Positions 11,086 to 22,283 of a stretch of 64,000 nucleotides of DNA are shown in pieces. Under the pieces are notes generated by a model, which ran no database searches, had not been told where the DNA came from, and saw only the letters and a program-made list of their open reading frames with translations. A program made the translations under genes and the position numbers. The stretch is from Scytalidium lignicola. Taxonomy: Eukaryota > Ascomycota > Leotiomycetes. The first letter of the stretch is position 1, and each line of letters starts with the position of its first letter. The stretch lies in NCBI GenBank assembly GCA_002812745.2, contig NCSJ02000146.1, positions 40,426 to 104,425 of the forward strand, written 5' to 3'.

Positions 11086-14000
11086 ATGTTGGACCCATTG
11101 ACCGCCCTAAGTATGGCGTCCTCTGTGGTCCAGTTCGTCGACTTCGGAGTCAAACTGGTCTCCGATGGCGTAGAGCTCTACGAGAAAGGAAGACTGGGCA
11201 ACAATGACGAGCTCGAATTGATCACCAAGGATCTCACACGTCTTACAGAGGATATCACAACGTCCACTCAGCTTGGACAAACCAAGGGCGGGAAGTCTCC
11301 CTCGAAGGACGAAGATGCTCTCCGGGAGCTTGCGACCTCGTGCAAAGAGATCGGGGAGCAGCTCTTGGATCTGCTAGGGAGTTTGAAGGTACAGAAGTCC
11401 GGAAAGATGCTAGAGGATGGAGCAGCAAGCTTTCGCAAAGCGCTGCGAAGTGCAAGGGAAAAAGGACAGATCCAGAACGTAGAGAAACGTTTGAAGAAGG
11501 TGCAGGATCAGCTAAATATTAACATCTTAGCGCTTCTTAAGTATGCGTACTTCTTAGGAGTCCCAACACCTGAGAGATATCGCACTGACTCTCTCTAATA
11601 ACAAACAGTCAAGAGTTCTCTCGCAACTGAACGAGCTTCTAGCTGAAAACAGGCGGAGCGAGACGAATACCCAGAACAAAATCGATGAACTACGGGCGGA
11701 CGTTCTTTTAGCGGTAGAACAGGCGAAGGAACGGGTGAGCTCGAAACGTGCTACCCAAAGAGCAAATACTTTCAGTGAAATAGGAACAAAATGCTTGGTC
11801 CTAGCAGAGGAGGGTGAAAGGGTTGCTGTAGTTCACAAGATTCTACGCAGCCTCAACTTCAAATTTATCAAAGCTCGGCAATCAGCAATTAAGGAGGCAC
11901 ACAAGAAGACATTTGATTGGATATTCGAGGAGGAAGATAATAATCTGACACTGCGGCCGAAATTTTTGAGTTGGCTGAGAGGAGGGAAGGGAATATACTG
12001 GATCTCTGGTAAAGCTGGGTCGGGAAAGTCGACCCTCATGAAGCTTTTGTACGATCATAAGAGTACAAAGGCAGTTTTGCAAGCTTGGGCTGGCCGAGAA
12101 CAGCTTGTTACTGCCTGCTACTTCTTCTGGAGTGCAGGTAATGATATGCAGAAATCTCAGCAAGGGCTTCTACAGTCCTTTCTATTCCAAATCCTAAGTC
12201 AATGTCCAGACCTCATCCCTATCGTTTGTCCATCTCGTTGCACTGTGGAAGATATCGACGAGACTGCAGGTATGTGGTCCCTACAAGAGCTCATTGGGTG
12301 CTTTGAAATACTATCGAAGCAGGATCTTTTGTCTGCTAAGTTCTGCTTCTTTGTGGACGGCTTGGATGAGTACGACGGAGAGGACACAAACATCATAAAG
12401 ACTCTTCAGAACCTAATTATCTCTTCCAAAGTGAAAATTTGCGCTTCGAGTAGGCCTTGGAACGCTTTCGAGAAGGCATTTGGTAATCACTACAACCAGA
12501 AGCTTCTTCTTCAGGACTATACCAAAGAGGACATCAGGCTCTATGTCACAGAGATGCTCGAAAAAGACGAAAGCTTTGCCATCATATCTCGGAAGGACCC
12601 TCAATATAAACAGCTTATCGAAATCATTGTTGAGAGGGCGCGAGGGGTCTTCTTGTGGGTGTATCTTGTCGTACGATCATTGCTCCGAGGCTTGACTGAT
12701 GACAATGACATATCATTCATGTTCAAAAGGCTTGACTCTCTTCCGGTCGATCTTGAAGATTACTTCAATCAAATGATGAATACCATTGAGGACATATACC
12801 GAGAGCAAACAGCCCGAATCTTCCAGCTTGTCGTACATGCGAAGTCGCCTTTATCCGCCATAGCATTTTGGTTTTTCGCCAAGGAGATAGAGAACCCAAA
12901 CTATGCTGTGGAAGCTGAGATCAAAAGCATTGACAATGCGGAAGTTGCTTTGATCTCCGAAAGGATGCGGACATATCTGAATGCTTGCTGTAAGGATTTG
13001 CTCGAGGTCAACGTAGACCAATCCGCTGGTAAGATTTTCAGTGTGACTCGTAGATGTCTGTTTTAATTTTCCAGCCGATCAAGTGATCTTATCCCGGCGG
13101 TCCTAATTCATAGAAAATCACAAGATACTATTCCTGAACTTGGGATAATGGCGCCCACTCAATTTATTACATGTTTCATGAAGACTGGGGCAAGAAATCC
13201 GGAAGCACCCACCATCCCTTGATTATAAATCTTATGTTCCTATTTTCCTTCAATCACTCTCAATTCTTATTAGATACCGTCCATTCTGGGTGCTTCAGCC
13301 ATGTTGAAATATGCAATATAAGTTCCTACGCTGTATTTCCGTATCTGCCACTAACTGCTTTAGGTCTCAAATTCTTGAGTTACCAAGTGGACTTCCTCCA
13401 CAGGACTGTAAGGGACTTCTTGATGACCAAGGATATGCATACTCTACTTCAAAGTCGAGCCGGTGTGGACTTCGATGCCAGAGTATCGCTCTGCAAGTTG
13501 TCGCTCGCTCAATTCAAAGCATTTCCCAACCTCCCTCAGGCATACAGTCTTGCCACTCTAGTGCTGGCCCAGGCCGAACACTTGATGTGCAAGGTCATCA
13601 CCTATGCTTACCAGGCTGAAATCCACAATGGAACTGCAGAATATGCGCTTCTCAACGAGCTCGATCGATCTCTTACTGTCTACCTTAATTTGCAGAAGGC
13701 GAGACCAAAAAATGGTCCGAAATGGGTAGCCGATCTAGGTGTATTTCGCCACTACGATACAAACGAATTCATCTCCCTTGTCACAGCTGCCGGCCTCTCT
13801 TTGTTTGTCAGTCAGAGGCTTGACAGCCAACCCATGCTACTCCAGAAAGCATCCACAAAGCGACCATTACTAGATATTGTGGTGCATCCCATTGCGTCAG
13901 ATACGGAATTAAGCAGAACCCTTCTAAGGGAAGATTTTGATATTGATATTGAAATGGCTCGCGTACTCTTCGTTCGAGGGGCAGACCCAAACTCCCATAG

Positions 14001-14283
14001 AGCCGAGGATACTGATGACACGGTCTGGTATGGATTCTTAAGACTATGCGACATGAATGCCTATAATGCGTCAACCGAGAACATTTTCCAAATGGCACAG
14101 CTGTTCATCCTTCATGGAGCGGAGCTTGACATAAGGGTTTATACTGGAACAAGTGAACGCCCTTTAAAGATACTACAAAGAGTTCTATCACAATCTCAAT
14201 ATGAACATATTGAAGCACTAGTTACTGAAAGACGCTCCGCCAAGTCATCCCCCAGGCTATGGAGCTGGTTGGGCTGGAAATAG
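11086..14283 (+). CDS. STAND/NLR-type NACHT protein with fungal N-terminal domain
   Basis: Proposed exons 11086-11540, 11614-13028 and 13364-14283 give 929 residues. Residues 1 to about 150 (MLDPLTALSMASSVVQFVDF and following helices) match the N-terminal domain common in fungal NACHT proteins. The NACHT NTPase follows: Walker A ISGKAGSGKST near residue 283 and Walker B CFFVDGLDEYDGED near 395. An ASSRPW sensor-like motif, a winged-helix region and VDFLHRTVRDFL follow, then a DUF7791-like helical C-terminus. Such proteins are fungal analogues of NLR immune receptors: ligand binding drives oligomerisation and can lead to regulated cell death. The C-terminus (RGADPNSH, LHGAELDIR) is faintly ankyrin-like, but there is no long repeat array. 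Intron 1 needs the second acceptor (TCAAG) to stay in frame. Intron 2 is long (335 bp) with a perfect CTAAC branch site. Confidence 0.87.
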
Positions 14284-14684
14284 GGATAGTGAGGATCAAG
14301 TGACGACATCGCGTAGCGGGCATCTAAGTGAATTTAAAGGTCAATGTTGCAGAAGCGCCAGACGTAGCATAAATAATAAGGAATTATGAAGTATACGAAT
14401 AGAATATGAAAGGGCAACGCGCTGTCTAATAATGTAGTTTACGTCGGCAGGTATTGACCGCCGAATTTGAGAAACGAAGTTTCCATAATAGATCAATATT
14501 CCGCGTCCTCCTTAGAAGTTACATTATCTAGCTAGACTTTTGGTTTTCGCTCTGTTGCAGAACTAATTCTTATAATTAAATAAATATTACAGAGAAGCGT
14601 GAACTATCTCTTCATGAAAAAAAAAAATGAAAAAAAATGCATAGCAAATCCTGGGCTGAACCACTGGCACTCTCTGTATGAGTC

Positions 14685-14778
14685 CTATTCGAGATATATT
14701 GACCAGGGGTGTTGACAAATACCCCTGCTTGTCAACACCCCCTGTTAGTTAAACTAACAGGATATCACATTTATCCTA
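14685..14778 (-). repeat. 94-bp dispersed repeat, right copy (inverted partner of 7078-7171)
   Basis: The reverse complement reads TAGGATAAATGTGATATCC through TGTTGACAAGCAGGGG to TATATCTCGAATAG. It matches 7078-7171 over its whole length with about six substitutions. Similarity stops abruptly on both sides, so this is a defined repeat unit. It lies about 400 bp after the NACHT stop codon. Confidence 0.75.
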
Positions 14779-14895
14779 CCACCACCATCAAAACCACAAC
14801 CACAGCCATAATTATTGCCTCAAAATGCCTTCTATAATATCAAATGTTAGTATATTATCAATATATTGTTAATATATCACTGATTTATTACAGAA

Positions 14896-15108
14896 TGGTA
14901 CAAATCTATTATTGATTTTCATGAGCGTCTTGAAAGAGAGGTTTCTGAGAGTGAGTTGACGTGCTCAGTATTAACCGCTCCACATCGTAAATATTTCCTA
15001 GATGTAGAAGTATTAGCTCAACCAGAATGCCATTACTCACAAGATGACGCCTTTCCACCCATGATTTTCGCTGACGAAAAGGCTGGAATGCGATCGCCTG
15101 TACAATAG
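14896..15108 (+). pseudogene. Orphan open frame without start codon, possible exon relic
   Basis: A 70-codon frame opens after an acceptor-like TTACAG (14888-14893): WYKSIIDFHERLEREVSESE ... CHYSQDDAFPPMIFADEKAG, stop TAG at 15106-15108. Its composition looks protein-like and it lacks an ATG. A candidate first exon (ATGCCTTCTATAATATCAAAT, followed by GTTAGT) joins in the wrong phase, giving a stop soon after. I do not recognise the family. It could be the tail of a decayed gene or of a repeat-borne gene. Confidence 0.3.
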
Positions 15109-15790
15109 GGATCTTCACTTTTTTTTTNGTCGTATTGCAGCATTTACTAAACCTGCAATATCCTAGATATTTCCTAGGCTGCCACGTATTCTTTAAAATA
15201 AGGCATCATTTGATCATATCATGGTGTTTGCGAGAATAGTACCGTCCGCCCTCTAATTACTGTCAATTTACGATATGCCGAATAACTAATTTTGAGCTGC
15301 AGCTGTACAGTCAACTTGTGAACAAACCTAATTCCAGATCGCGATAGAGATTCAGAGATTCTCGAAGTATGGTTCTAACTTTAGAAAAAAGATATTACAT
15401 GCCAATAACATGGCGTTGTGGTAAACTGATGCCGCCTGACTTTAGCTCACTGAAGAAGTTACAGAACAGTTTCAAGTGGAACATTATAGATTTGGTTTTG
15501 GCCTACCCCCCTGACTCTGACTATATCACATTACGTGTGGAGTTGTCCATGGCTATGAAAAGAGCGCCAGCTACTGCACAGGTGACCCAGGACCTCCATC
15601 TCACTGATCTTCGACCACTCTCGCAATAACATCCTCGTCTGGGTGCGAATCCACACCGCTTCTACCTTTGCCATATCATTGGCTTTGATTGACTGAAAGC
15701 AGAGATGGTCCATTCAGATGTGGCCACTCCTTACCTCGGTTCTTCAGAGACATTGACACTCCTTTCAATTCTGTGAGATTCAGCTTGCAA
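15109..15790. other. Intergenic, no gene recognised
   Basis: About 680 bp including a T-run with one N (15128). The plus-strand frame at 15369-15629 has no recognisable motif. The last part is probably the 3' UTR of the minus-strand membrane-protein gene. Confidence 0.4.
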
Positions 15791-17986
15791 CTAGTCGTAT
15801 AGCTTTCCCTTGCTGATTGGGAGCACCTTTCCTGCTTTACCAAGTGCTATCCTACCGACCGAATCTACAGCTTTAACATCACCGAGCCTCACCTTTAACC
15901 CTCCTAATATTCGGGCTCTATCAGTTGCATCCAAAACACTCGCATCTCCAGGCAGACCTAGATAGGGATTTCCATAAGTCAACCCCATAACTGGATCGAA
16001 TACGTCTGGTGCCTTTATTGCTAGGTTCACAAATAGGCCTATCAGGCCTGTAATGGCAAGCACAGCTGATGATAACAGTAACAGTATGACCCAGGCGTAG
16101 TCAGGCTTGTATACCTCAGTGAAGGTTGTTACGTTAGCCATAGTAGAAGCCCCTACAAAAGGAGGATCATTGAGTAGAACAGGTTGAACTAGATCAAGTA
16201 GGTCGAGACCACGCAAGCTCATATTATAAGCCGCCATTGAAACATTGGCTCCATTTGCCGGGTTATGTGGTAGGCCGTATAGCGACAGGTTGGACGAAGG
16301 CAAGTTCCCAGCAAATCCCACCGGGGACAGAAAAATTTGGACAGCGGTGTTGATGAGCATTGTAGCGCGCTGACTCAAGATAACAGGGTCGATCGTGGAG
16401 AAGTTCACAACTTGTTCTGCTTGTTGGTTTCCATATAGGAGTCCAGTGAGCACAGGAATTGTTGATGCATTGGTGATGAACACTTCCGAAGGACTAGACG
16501 TAGTAGCGTAAGGAGTTTGGCTAGCCGCTGATATCATATCGAGTGCGAAGGTACCCCAGTAATCTAAGGTTGTGAGATTTGCAGGGCGGTGATCTGTTGT
16601 AGATTGTCTGACAGCAGTGGCGTGACAGATTCCGGACTCACACCGCATGGCTGTCTCGACATGCTGCTCAGTAACTTGGCCTGTCACCACCACAGGACTC
16701 CCCTCGGTTCCTTGTGTGAATATGATTGTTTGAGCATTCGTGTATGAAGAGTTGGTCAGCTCCGTCTTGTTTATGAGCTCTGTGTAAGGTGAACCCAGAA
16801 ATTCGAATACCCGTATGAATCCTTCACTGCCATCAAGGTCGACGTTGATGCACCCTACACACCTAACATTCATTCCCAGTTTCACTCCCACTGCTTTGGT
16901 ATCGAATGTAATAGACGGAGTTGACAGAACAATGTATGATGTCTCAACCGTAAACTCAGTGACACCATCGTTTGGCAGACCAGCAATGGGTAGCCCTAGC
17001 AAGGAGTTCCAAGATTCTACTGTGGTCGTGTTTGGAAACTCAATCCAGCCGCTTGAATTTGCAAGCGACGTGTCGAGAAGTTGTATATTTGGGATCTTGG
17101 GGTTTCCCCAGGCATCTCGGGGGCTGATCTTTGTATCAACACCCTGCATCAGTCCAGCGAAATAGGTCGCGGACATAGACAAGGGTAAACCACTGGCATT
17201 AGCTTCCAGTTCGCTGCTGGCAATAACGCCCTGGTCGGTAAACATATGACCAAGTGGGCCAGTATCCATATATCGCAGCTCCTTTGGTATAATCGACGTA
17301 GCGTTTGTGATGTAGACCACTCTAAGTGATGCCTGGCCTCCAATCGGAGAGAGAGCCCAGACAAGGCCTAAAAGCGAAGCCGTAAGGGATAGCCTCCGCA
17401 TATTCCATTGCGAAAGCGCAGCATCGAATATCGTTTTCGTATTCATTATCGGCCAAAGAGTCTAGAGAAGGAGTGATTAGCTATCTTTACAGACCAAGTT
17501 GCTTGCGCTTTTTTCAAAAAGGCTCACCGAAAGTCTGATGCCTCTTTCCACCCGGTATCTTCCAACGCTCTTCAAAGCCCTCCCGGTGATAGCTGCAAAT
17601 ATGATGGGGTAGATAGTCGGACCCTTGCTGGATTAGTGACTTAAGGTAGGCGCCAGATTTAAGCAGCTTACCAACTTCATGGCCTCCTGGATTGCCGTCC
17701 CGAATCTATCCCCTGTTGGCCGGTCCTTGATACATAATGCGGCGATCCCAAGACAGAAAAAGAGCAAAGCTATCAATATGAGAACTGCATCGAGGAGAGG
17801 TGAGATTATTGACGATATGGCGAATCTATGGACGTGATCTGGGCCAGCGGGCCAATTTTTGCCTGTAGGCGTTTCATAAGACTGCCTTGAACTAAATCCA
17901 ATATTTTGTTTCCTTACAGTCACATCCTCGTCAAGAAGGGAGTGGGAAAGAGGAGCATCAGAATCTGCAACGCGAAGCGGCTCCAT
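15791..17986 (-). CDS. Fungal-specific membrane protein with large N-glycosylated ectodomain
   Basis: Three exons on the minus strand (17986-17672, 17623-17528, 17461-15791) give 693 residues. The short middle exon encodes GPTIYPIIFAAITGRALKSV, which joins exon 1 (EAMKL) to exon 3 in frame; the conserved-looking text across both junctions supports the splicing. A hydrophobic segment near residues 68-90 (SPLLDAVLILIALLFFCLGI) is followed by a second one (LSLTASLLGLVWALSPIGGQ), which starts a family-typical GGQASLR region. A long ectodomain with more than a dozen N-X-S/T sites follows. A last helix (YAWVILLLLSSAVLAITGLI) precedes a short cytosolic tail. I know this architecture as a recurrent family of unknown function in Pezizomycotina. 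It is probably at the plasma membrane or secretory pathway. No catalytic motif is seen. Confidence 0.8.
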
Positions 17987-19170
17987 CTATGAATGACCGA
18001 GTCAAACTATGATCTGTATGAAAAGAGGTGAAAACTCGATCAGCGTCCTTATCTGCATTTCGTGACGTGAGGTTCTGCGTATTATTTATAATCTTGTTTG
18101 TTGAAGGATGCAAGCCACAAGGCGCTATTTGGCCCCCATCTGCGAAGGATTCCTCATTTCCGGAAATGACGAGGCTGCATATATTATTTTGAAACTTTGC
18201 GGAGGATCCTGTGTACTGGGCACATACGTGCGGCTCTGAGCTAGATTCCCCAACTTGGCCATGACCCCATATTAATTATCTGCACGAGCGGAGTTTTCCT
18301 GGATCAGGGCTTTCAGCTGAATAGATACAGTACTGTAGCAGCGCAGCAATACTTAAGGAGCCTAACTAGATCAGATTCGAATCGGTGTGTGTGTGTGTGT
18401 GTGGGCTGTGAAGCTCATTGGCGATTTAGAGCCTCATGCTGCCACAGCCTCACACTAATTAATCAAGATATAGGGTCCCCGCCCGTAAGCGAGCAGGGGC
18501 AGGGCACAGGGGGTGATGGAATGCAACATCAAAGAGTTTATCCTTAAGTTGGGAAAGCCTAGCCTAACCCGTTCCTCGCAGAAAGGCAGGTCCAAGCCAC
18601 TGCAGTATTTAAGGGCTGTGGTTAATGAAATCCACGCGCAACGCCGATACCGGAAATGGCCTTCGGTTAGAACACCACTGTAGGCTCTATAACTACAGTA
18701 GCTTTTAGGCTATTAATGCCTTATAACACACTATAATTACAGCACACTCCAGGCTACACACTCACGGTAAAGTACTGCAATAACAGGGTTTTAAAGTCAC
18801 TTGAAATTTAACTTTTTGGTAAACCATTATTTCTCATGGATGTTTAAATCGACTATCTTCTTACAACACATGTTTAAAAATTATTTGTTAGTATAATCAA
18901 TTATTATAAGCTGTTAACGTTGTATAATCACACTATACTTATACATGAAGTAGAAATTCGATTTCGCTTAACCCATTATATGCTGCATTACTTCCGATCC
19001 CGGTAGTTGTGTGTAGATTTTACAGAAGGGCCTATTTAAGTGGGCTATATAAGGAGTATACAGGGTATAACTGTCCCTCCTTATACAGAGTTTTCAAGGT
19101 CAAATGCATGCCCATCAGGCTATGACTGTTCAGAACTGGACGGACGTGAGCCTCTTCGTCTGCCAGCCCA
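17987..19170. other. Intergenic with microsatellite and a MITE-end-like sequence
   Basis: About 1.2 kb. Contains a (GT)9 microsatellite at 18385-18402. A 26-bp stretch at 18612-18637 (AGGGCTGTGGTTAATGAAAT...) is preceded by TA and closely resembles the terminal inverted repeat of the MITE at 22850-23232. I found no matching second end, so it is a fragment. The rest is AT-rich. Confidence 0.5.
18385..18402. repeat. (GT)9 microsatellite
   Basis: Uninterrupted GT dinucleotide run in the intergenic region upstream of the minus-strand membrane-protein gene. Confidence 0.9.
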
Positions 19171-20175
19171 ATGTCAGATCTCTTTAAGACGCTGAATGAG
19201 GTCACCCAAGATGACTACGATACATACACCTGGAGCCTGGAGAATTCTGTGACACCAGTGCCCTGGCGAGGTTTTCATAGCTACACACTGCGATCAAACT
19301 CGGGACTTATCATTCAATTCCGATCGAAAGAATCACCCCTCAGTTCAATGACCAAGTTTGCTAAACAAGTTCACGGCCATCTTGTTCCAGCTACTACATA
19401 CCACAGCTTGATGCTCAACTCTTCAGTATCTGTTTGGGTCATGGAAATCATGGCAGGCGTTGGGTATGCGTTCACAACTTGCACGATCACTCCAGCTAAG
19501 CTAGATATCACGGTTGTAGACTTTGCTAAGTAAGACTTCATACACTATCAAATTAGTTTGTTCTACTAGCTGATATAATACTACAGATTCTATACAGCGT
19601 CATGGAAAAGCCCCCAATCTTCAGCGAAAGACGAAATCAATCTTTATAACAATAAACTCAAACAATTGACTACCCCCCTACCCCCTCGATTTACAAAAAT
19701 CATTGAAAACACGCAGAAGAATATGAGTCAGACAATAGATCTGGTGCCTTGGGTTTTGACTCATCAAGACCTCTCAAGTATGAACATCCTTGAGGATCCT
19801 GATACTGACCATATTACCGGTTTGGATGACTGAGCAGATGCTACTATTGAACCATTTGGTATGGCTCCTCTATGGGGCGGTCCTAATGGCTGGTCATACT
19901 TTGAAGGCGACCCTTCCAGATCACGAGCGCTATTTTGGGAGACTTTATTAAGAGAAATCGAATGCATAATCTCGGAGGAATGTCTCTATGCTATTAATGA
20001 AATTAGAACCCCTGAAGTTCTACTTCGATATGGTTTCTTCTGGGAAAATGGGACGATGAACTCTGTGAAAGATACTACCTTCCTCGATGCGTTTCTCAAA
20101 GATGAGTTAACATTGGCTGAGAAATCGTCAATAGATTGGCCAGGAATTTGGAGCCAAGCGGTGGCCTCCAACTGA
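19171..20175 (+). pseudogene. Aminoglycoside-phosphotransferase-fold kinase-like protein, one internal stop
   Basis: Two exons (19171-19529 and 19587-20175; donor GTAAGA, acceptor CTACAG) join as DFAK-FYTASWKSPQ. The C-terminal lobe carries the APH Brenner motif as LTHQDLSSMNIL, followed by HITGLDD, a TGA at 19831-19833, then ADATIEPFGMAPLWG. Family members read DWADATIEPFG here, so TGA replaces the Trp codon immediately after the metal-binding Asp. The rest of the frame is open to TGA at 20173-20175 (about 315 residues in all). Fungal APH-fold proteins are a large family of mostly unknown substrates. Loss of the last third, including the activation-segment equivalent, should abolish activity. 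The N-lobe is recognisable only by its position. Nonsense allele, recent pseudogene or sequencing error. Confidence 0.75.
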
Positions 20176-20847
20176 TGTGATTGCAAGTATGCAACTAGAA
20201 CCTTGAAGACACCAGTACTACTACTAGAAAGATTACTTGCTTTTCCCTCAGTAAGTAGATTTGTAAGCCACAAAGCGACCTCTGTTGGGGAGGTTGAAGA
20301 TATGTCCCCGTATGTCTGCTAGATTAACTCCTTCTAGCCGGGTTGGTTTCGCTTAGCGACCAGAAGGTTCTGTGGAAGGATGGCCTGCCTCATGTTGCTT
20401 GCCCTAACCTTAGCGTGGCCATCGATGAGGTAGTAAGTGCAATTTCTTTTAGTAAATACCTCACGGATGAGCTTTCTATGATAAAGCCGTTGCTGCATAA
20501 ATAATGTGAAATAATTCAACTGAAATCTGATTACAACTCTTGATAGAAATCAAAAACAATATATGCGGTCGCATCACGTATACAATTACTAGCAACGCTT
20601 GTTACAACTCATTTTTGGTGTCCATTCAAGTCACTTAAATAGCGAAATAACTTGTTATTTTAATTGTATGTTCTCTCTAAAAGTTATAACTCGCGAGGTA
20701 TATTAGATACTTGAATCTCAACGATTTCTCACCCTCTCATATATAACAATAAAGCTCGTTAGTCCGGTTCCCTTATATCACTTAACTCTATAAATAGGAC
20801 AGCATGAATCTATACAATAATGAAAATCAAACCAATCTCACTCCACT
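20176..20847. other. Intergenic between APH-like pseudogene and OYE, nothing recognised
   Basis: About 670 bp, AT-rich. Short frames on the minus strand (19986-20273, 20334-20519) have no recognisable content. The right end is the presumed 3' UTR of the minus-strand OYE gene. Confidence 0.4.
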
Positions 20848-22283
20848 TTATACCATTATTCTCGTATCCTTCGGTATCCCTCCTCTAGCAATAATCTGAA
20901 TCTGCTCTGCATAGTGCTTCGACTCGGCACCAGCACCCAATGATTTAATTGGAACAAGATTCATCGGGAAAGGTAATTTAACAGGAGGTATGAAAAGACT
21001 TGCACGCTCTTCAGGCACATCCTTGGTATTGAGAATGATATCCTTTGGTAGTTTGGGAATTATGGCAGCTGGACGAGCAATGCCAACCATATCACAGGCT
21101 TCTGATTGCAATGCACTTTCCATACCGGAGCGAGTTCGGAATCCACCGGTTACCATGAGAGGAAGGGATGGGAAGTGTTGTCGGACTTGACGAGCAAAGT
21201 CGAGAAAGAATGCTTCTCGTCTTTTGGTTCCCTCTCTCTTCTCAGCCTGAGCAGTGCCCAGCATCGTTGGTGATTCATAGGTACCACCAGATATCTCGAT
21301 GAAGTCAACGCCAGCGTCAGTAATCAGCTTGATCTGTTCTAATACTTCGGCGACGGAACCGGTATCTGAGGCATCTGCGCTGTTAAACTTAACTCCAATG
21401 CAGAAATCTTTACTTGTTACAGCTCTGATTCCGGAAATAATCCGAACAACAATCTCTGCTCTCTTAGCTGCTGTGCCTCCAAATTCGTCTGTTCTGAGGT
21501 TGGATTTTGGAGATAGGAATTGAGTAAGGAGGTAACCGTGCCTAGTTATGCATTAACACATGTCTTCGCTTGCTTAAGGTTGGAAGATACATACGCTCCA
21601 TGCAATTCCACCCCTTTGAAACCAGCCGCAAAAACTTCCTTGCCACCATCCACGAATTGGTCGATGATACCTCCCTTCCCAGAAATATCTTCGATCGTCA
21701 GTTCCCGAGGAGTGCCGAACAATAGTGCAGACGCGGCACAAGCGATGAATGATGATCCAAGGTTCATTGGCACAGCTGATGGTGCAACATTCTTCGTGAA
21801 GAATTTTTTGTTTCCGGAACCAGCAGGAGATTGCCGACCTGGATGAACAAGCTGAACTAGTGCTGGAGTTCCAGACCTCTGGGCAGTGGCTGCCCAAGTT
21901 TTCCAGGCTGCCCGGGCGGTGGCCTGCTGTGCTAGAGGGAGCTGTGATGGGACGATAACGTTTGTTGGGGATCCATTATGTATAGATGATACTTCGACAT
22001 TGCCTATGCAGGTTATTAAGGATGGTGTCCTATGGGAGAGCAGCTGCGATCCGTACCAGTCATTATCATCCCCCAGCCTCCATCTGCCCATGTGCCATAG
22101 GCCTTTACAAAGTTCTCCTCTGGATAGTGTTGCGGGGCCATATTTTCTGCCATAGCAGCCTGTATTATTAGATTTAGACGGAAGCTGCTGGACGCAAGTC
22201 ACGAGTCTCACCTTAACAAGGCGGTTCTGTAGTTCGAGGCCGCTGGGCAATCTCAGAGGCTCATTGAGCATCATCTTGTCCAT
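20848..22283 (-). CDS. Old Yellow Enzyme family NADH:flavin oxidoreductase
   Basis: Four exons on the minus strand (22283-22212, 22159-22057, 22003-21595, 21541-20848) give 425 residues; introns are 52-53 bp. OYEs use FMN and NAD(P)H to reduce activated C=C bonds. The (beta/alpha)8 barrel can be followed: NRLVKAAMAENMA, YGTWADGGWGMIMTGNV, ALVQLVHPGRQS, then FKGVELHGAHGYLLTQFLSP (active-site region, interrupted by intron 3), SNLRTDEFGG, GVDFIEISGGTYE, and PLMVTGGFRTRSGME near the FMN-phosphate site. The strand order and length fit the fungal NADH:flavin oxidoreductase/NADH oxidase subfamily, with no C-terminal 4Fe-4S or second flavin domain. Probably cytosolic. Such enzymes are often found in secondary-metabolite or detoxification clusters. 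Intact. Confidence 0.9.

Noticed and set aside
175..19833. RIP as the cause of the two Trp-to-TGA changes
   Set aside because: Both are GG-to-GA at the third codon base, i.e. not the CpA-to-TpA context that RIP prefers, although AT-rich flanks suggest RIP elsewhere.
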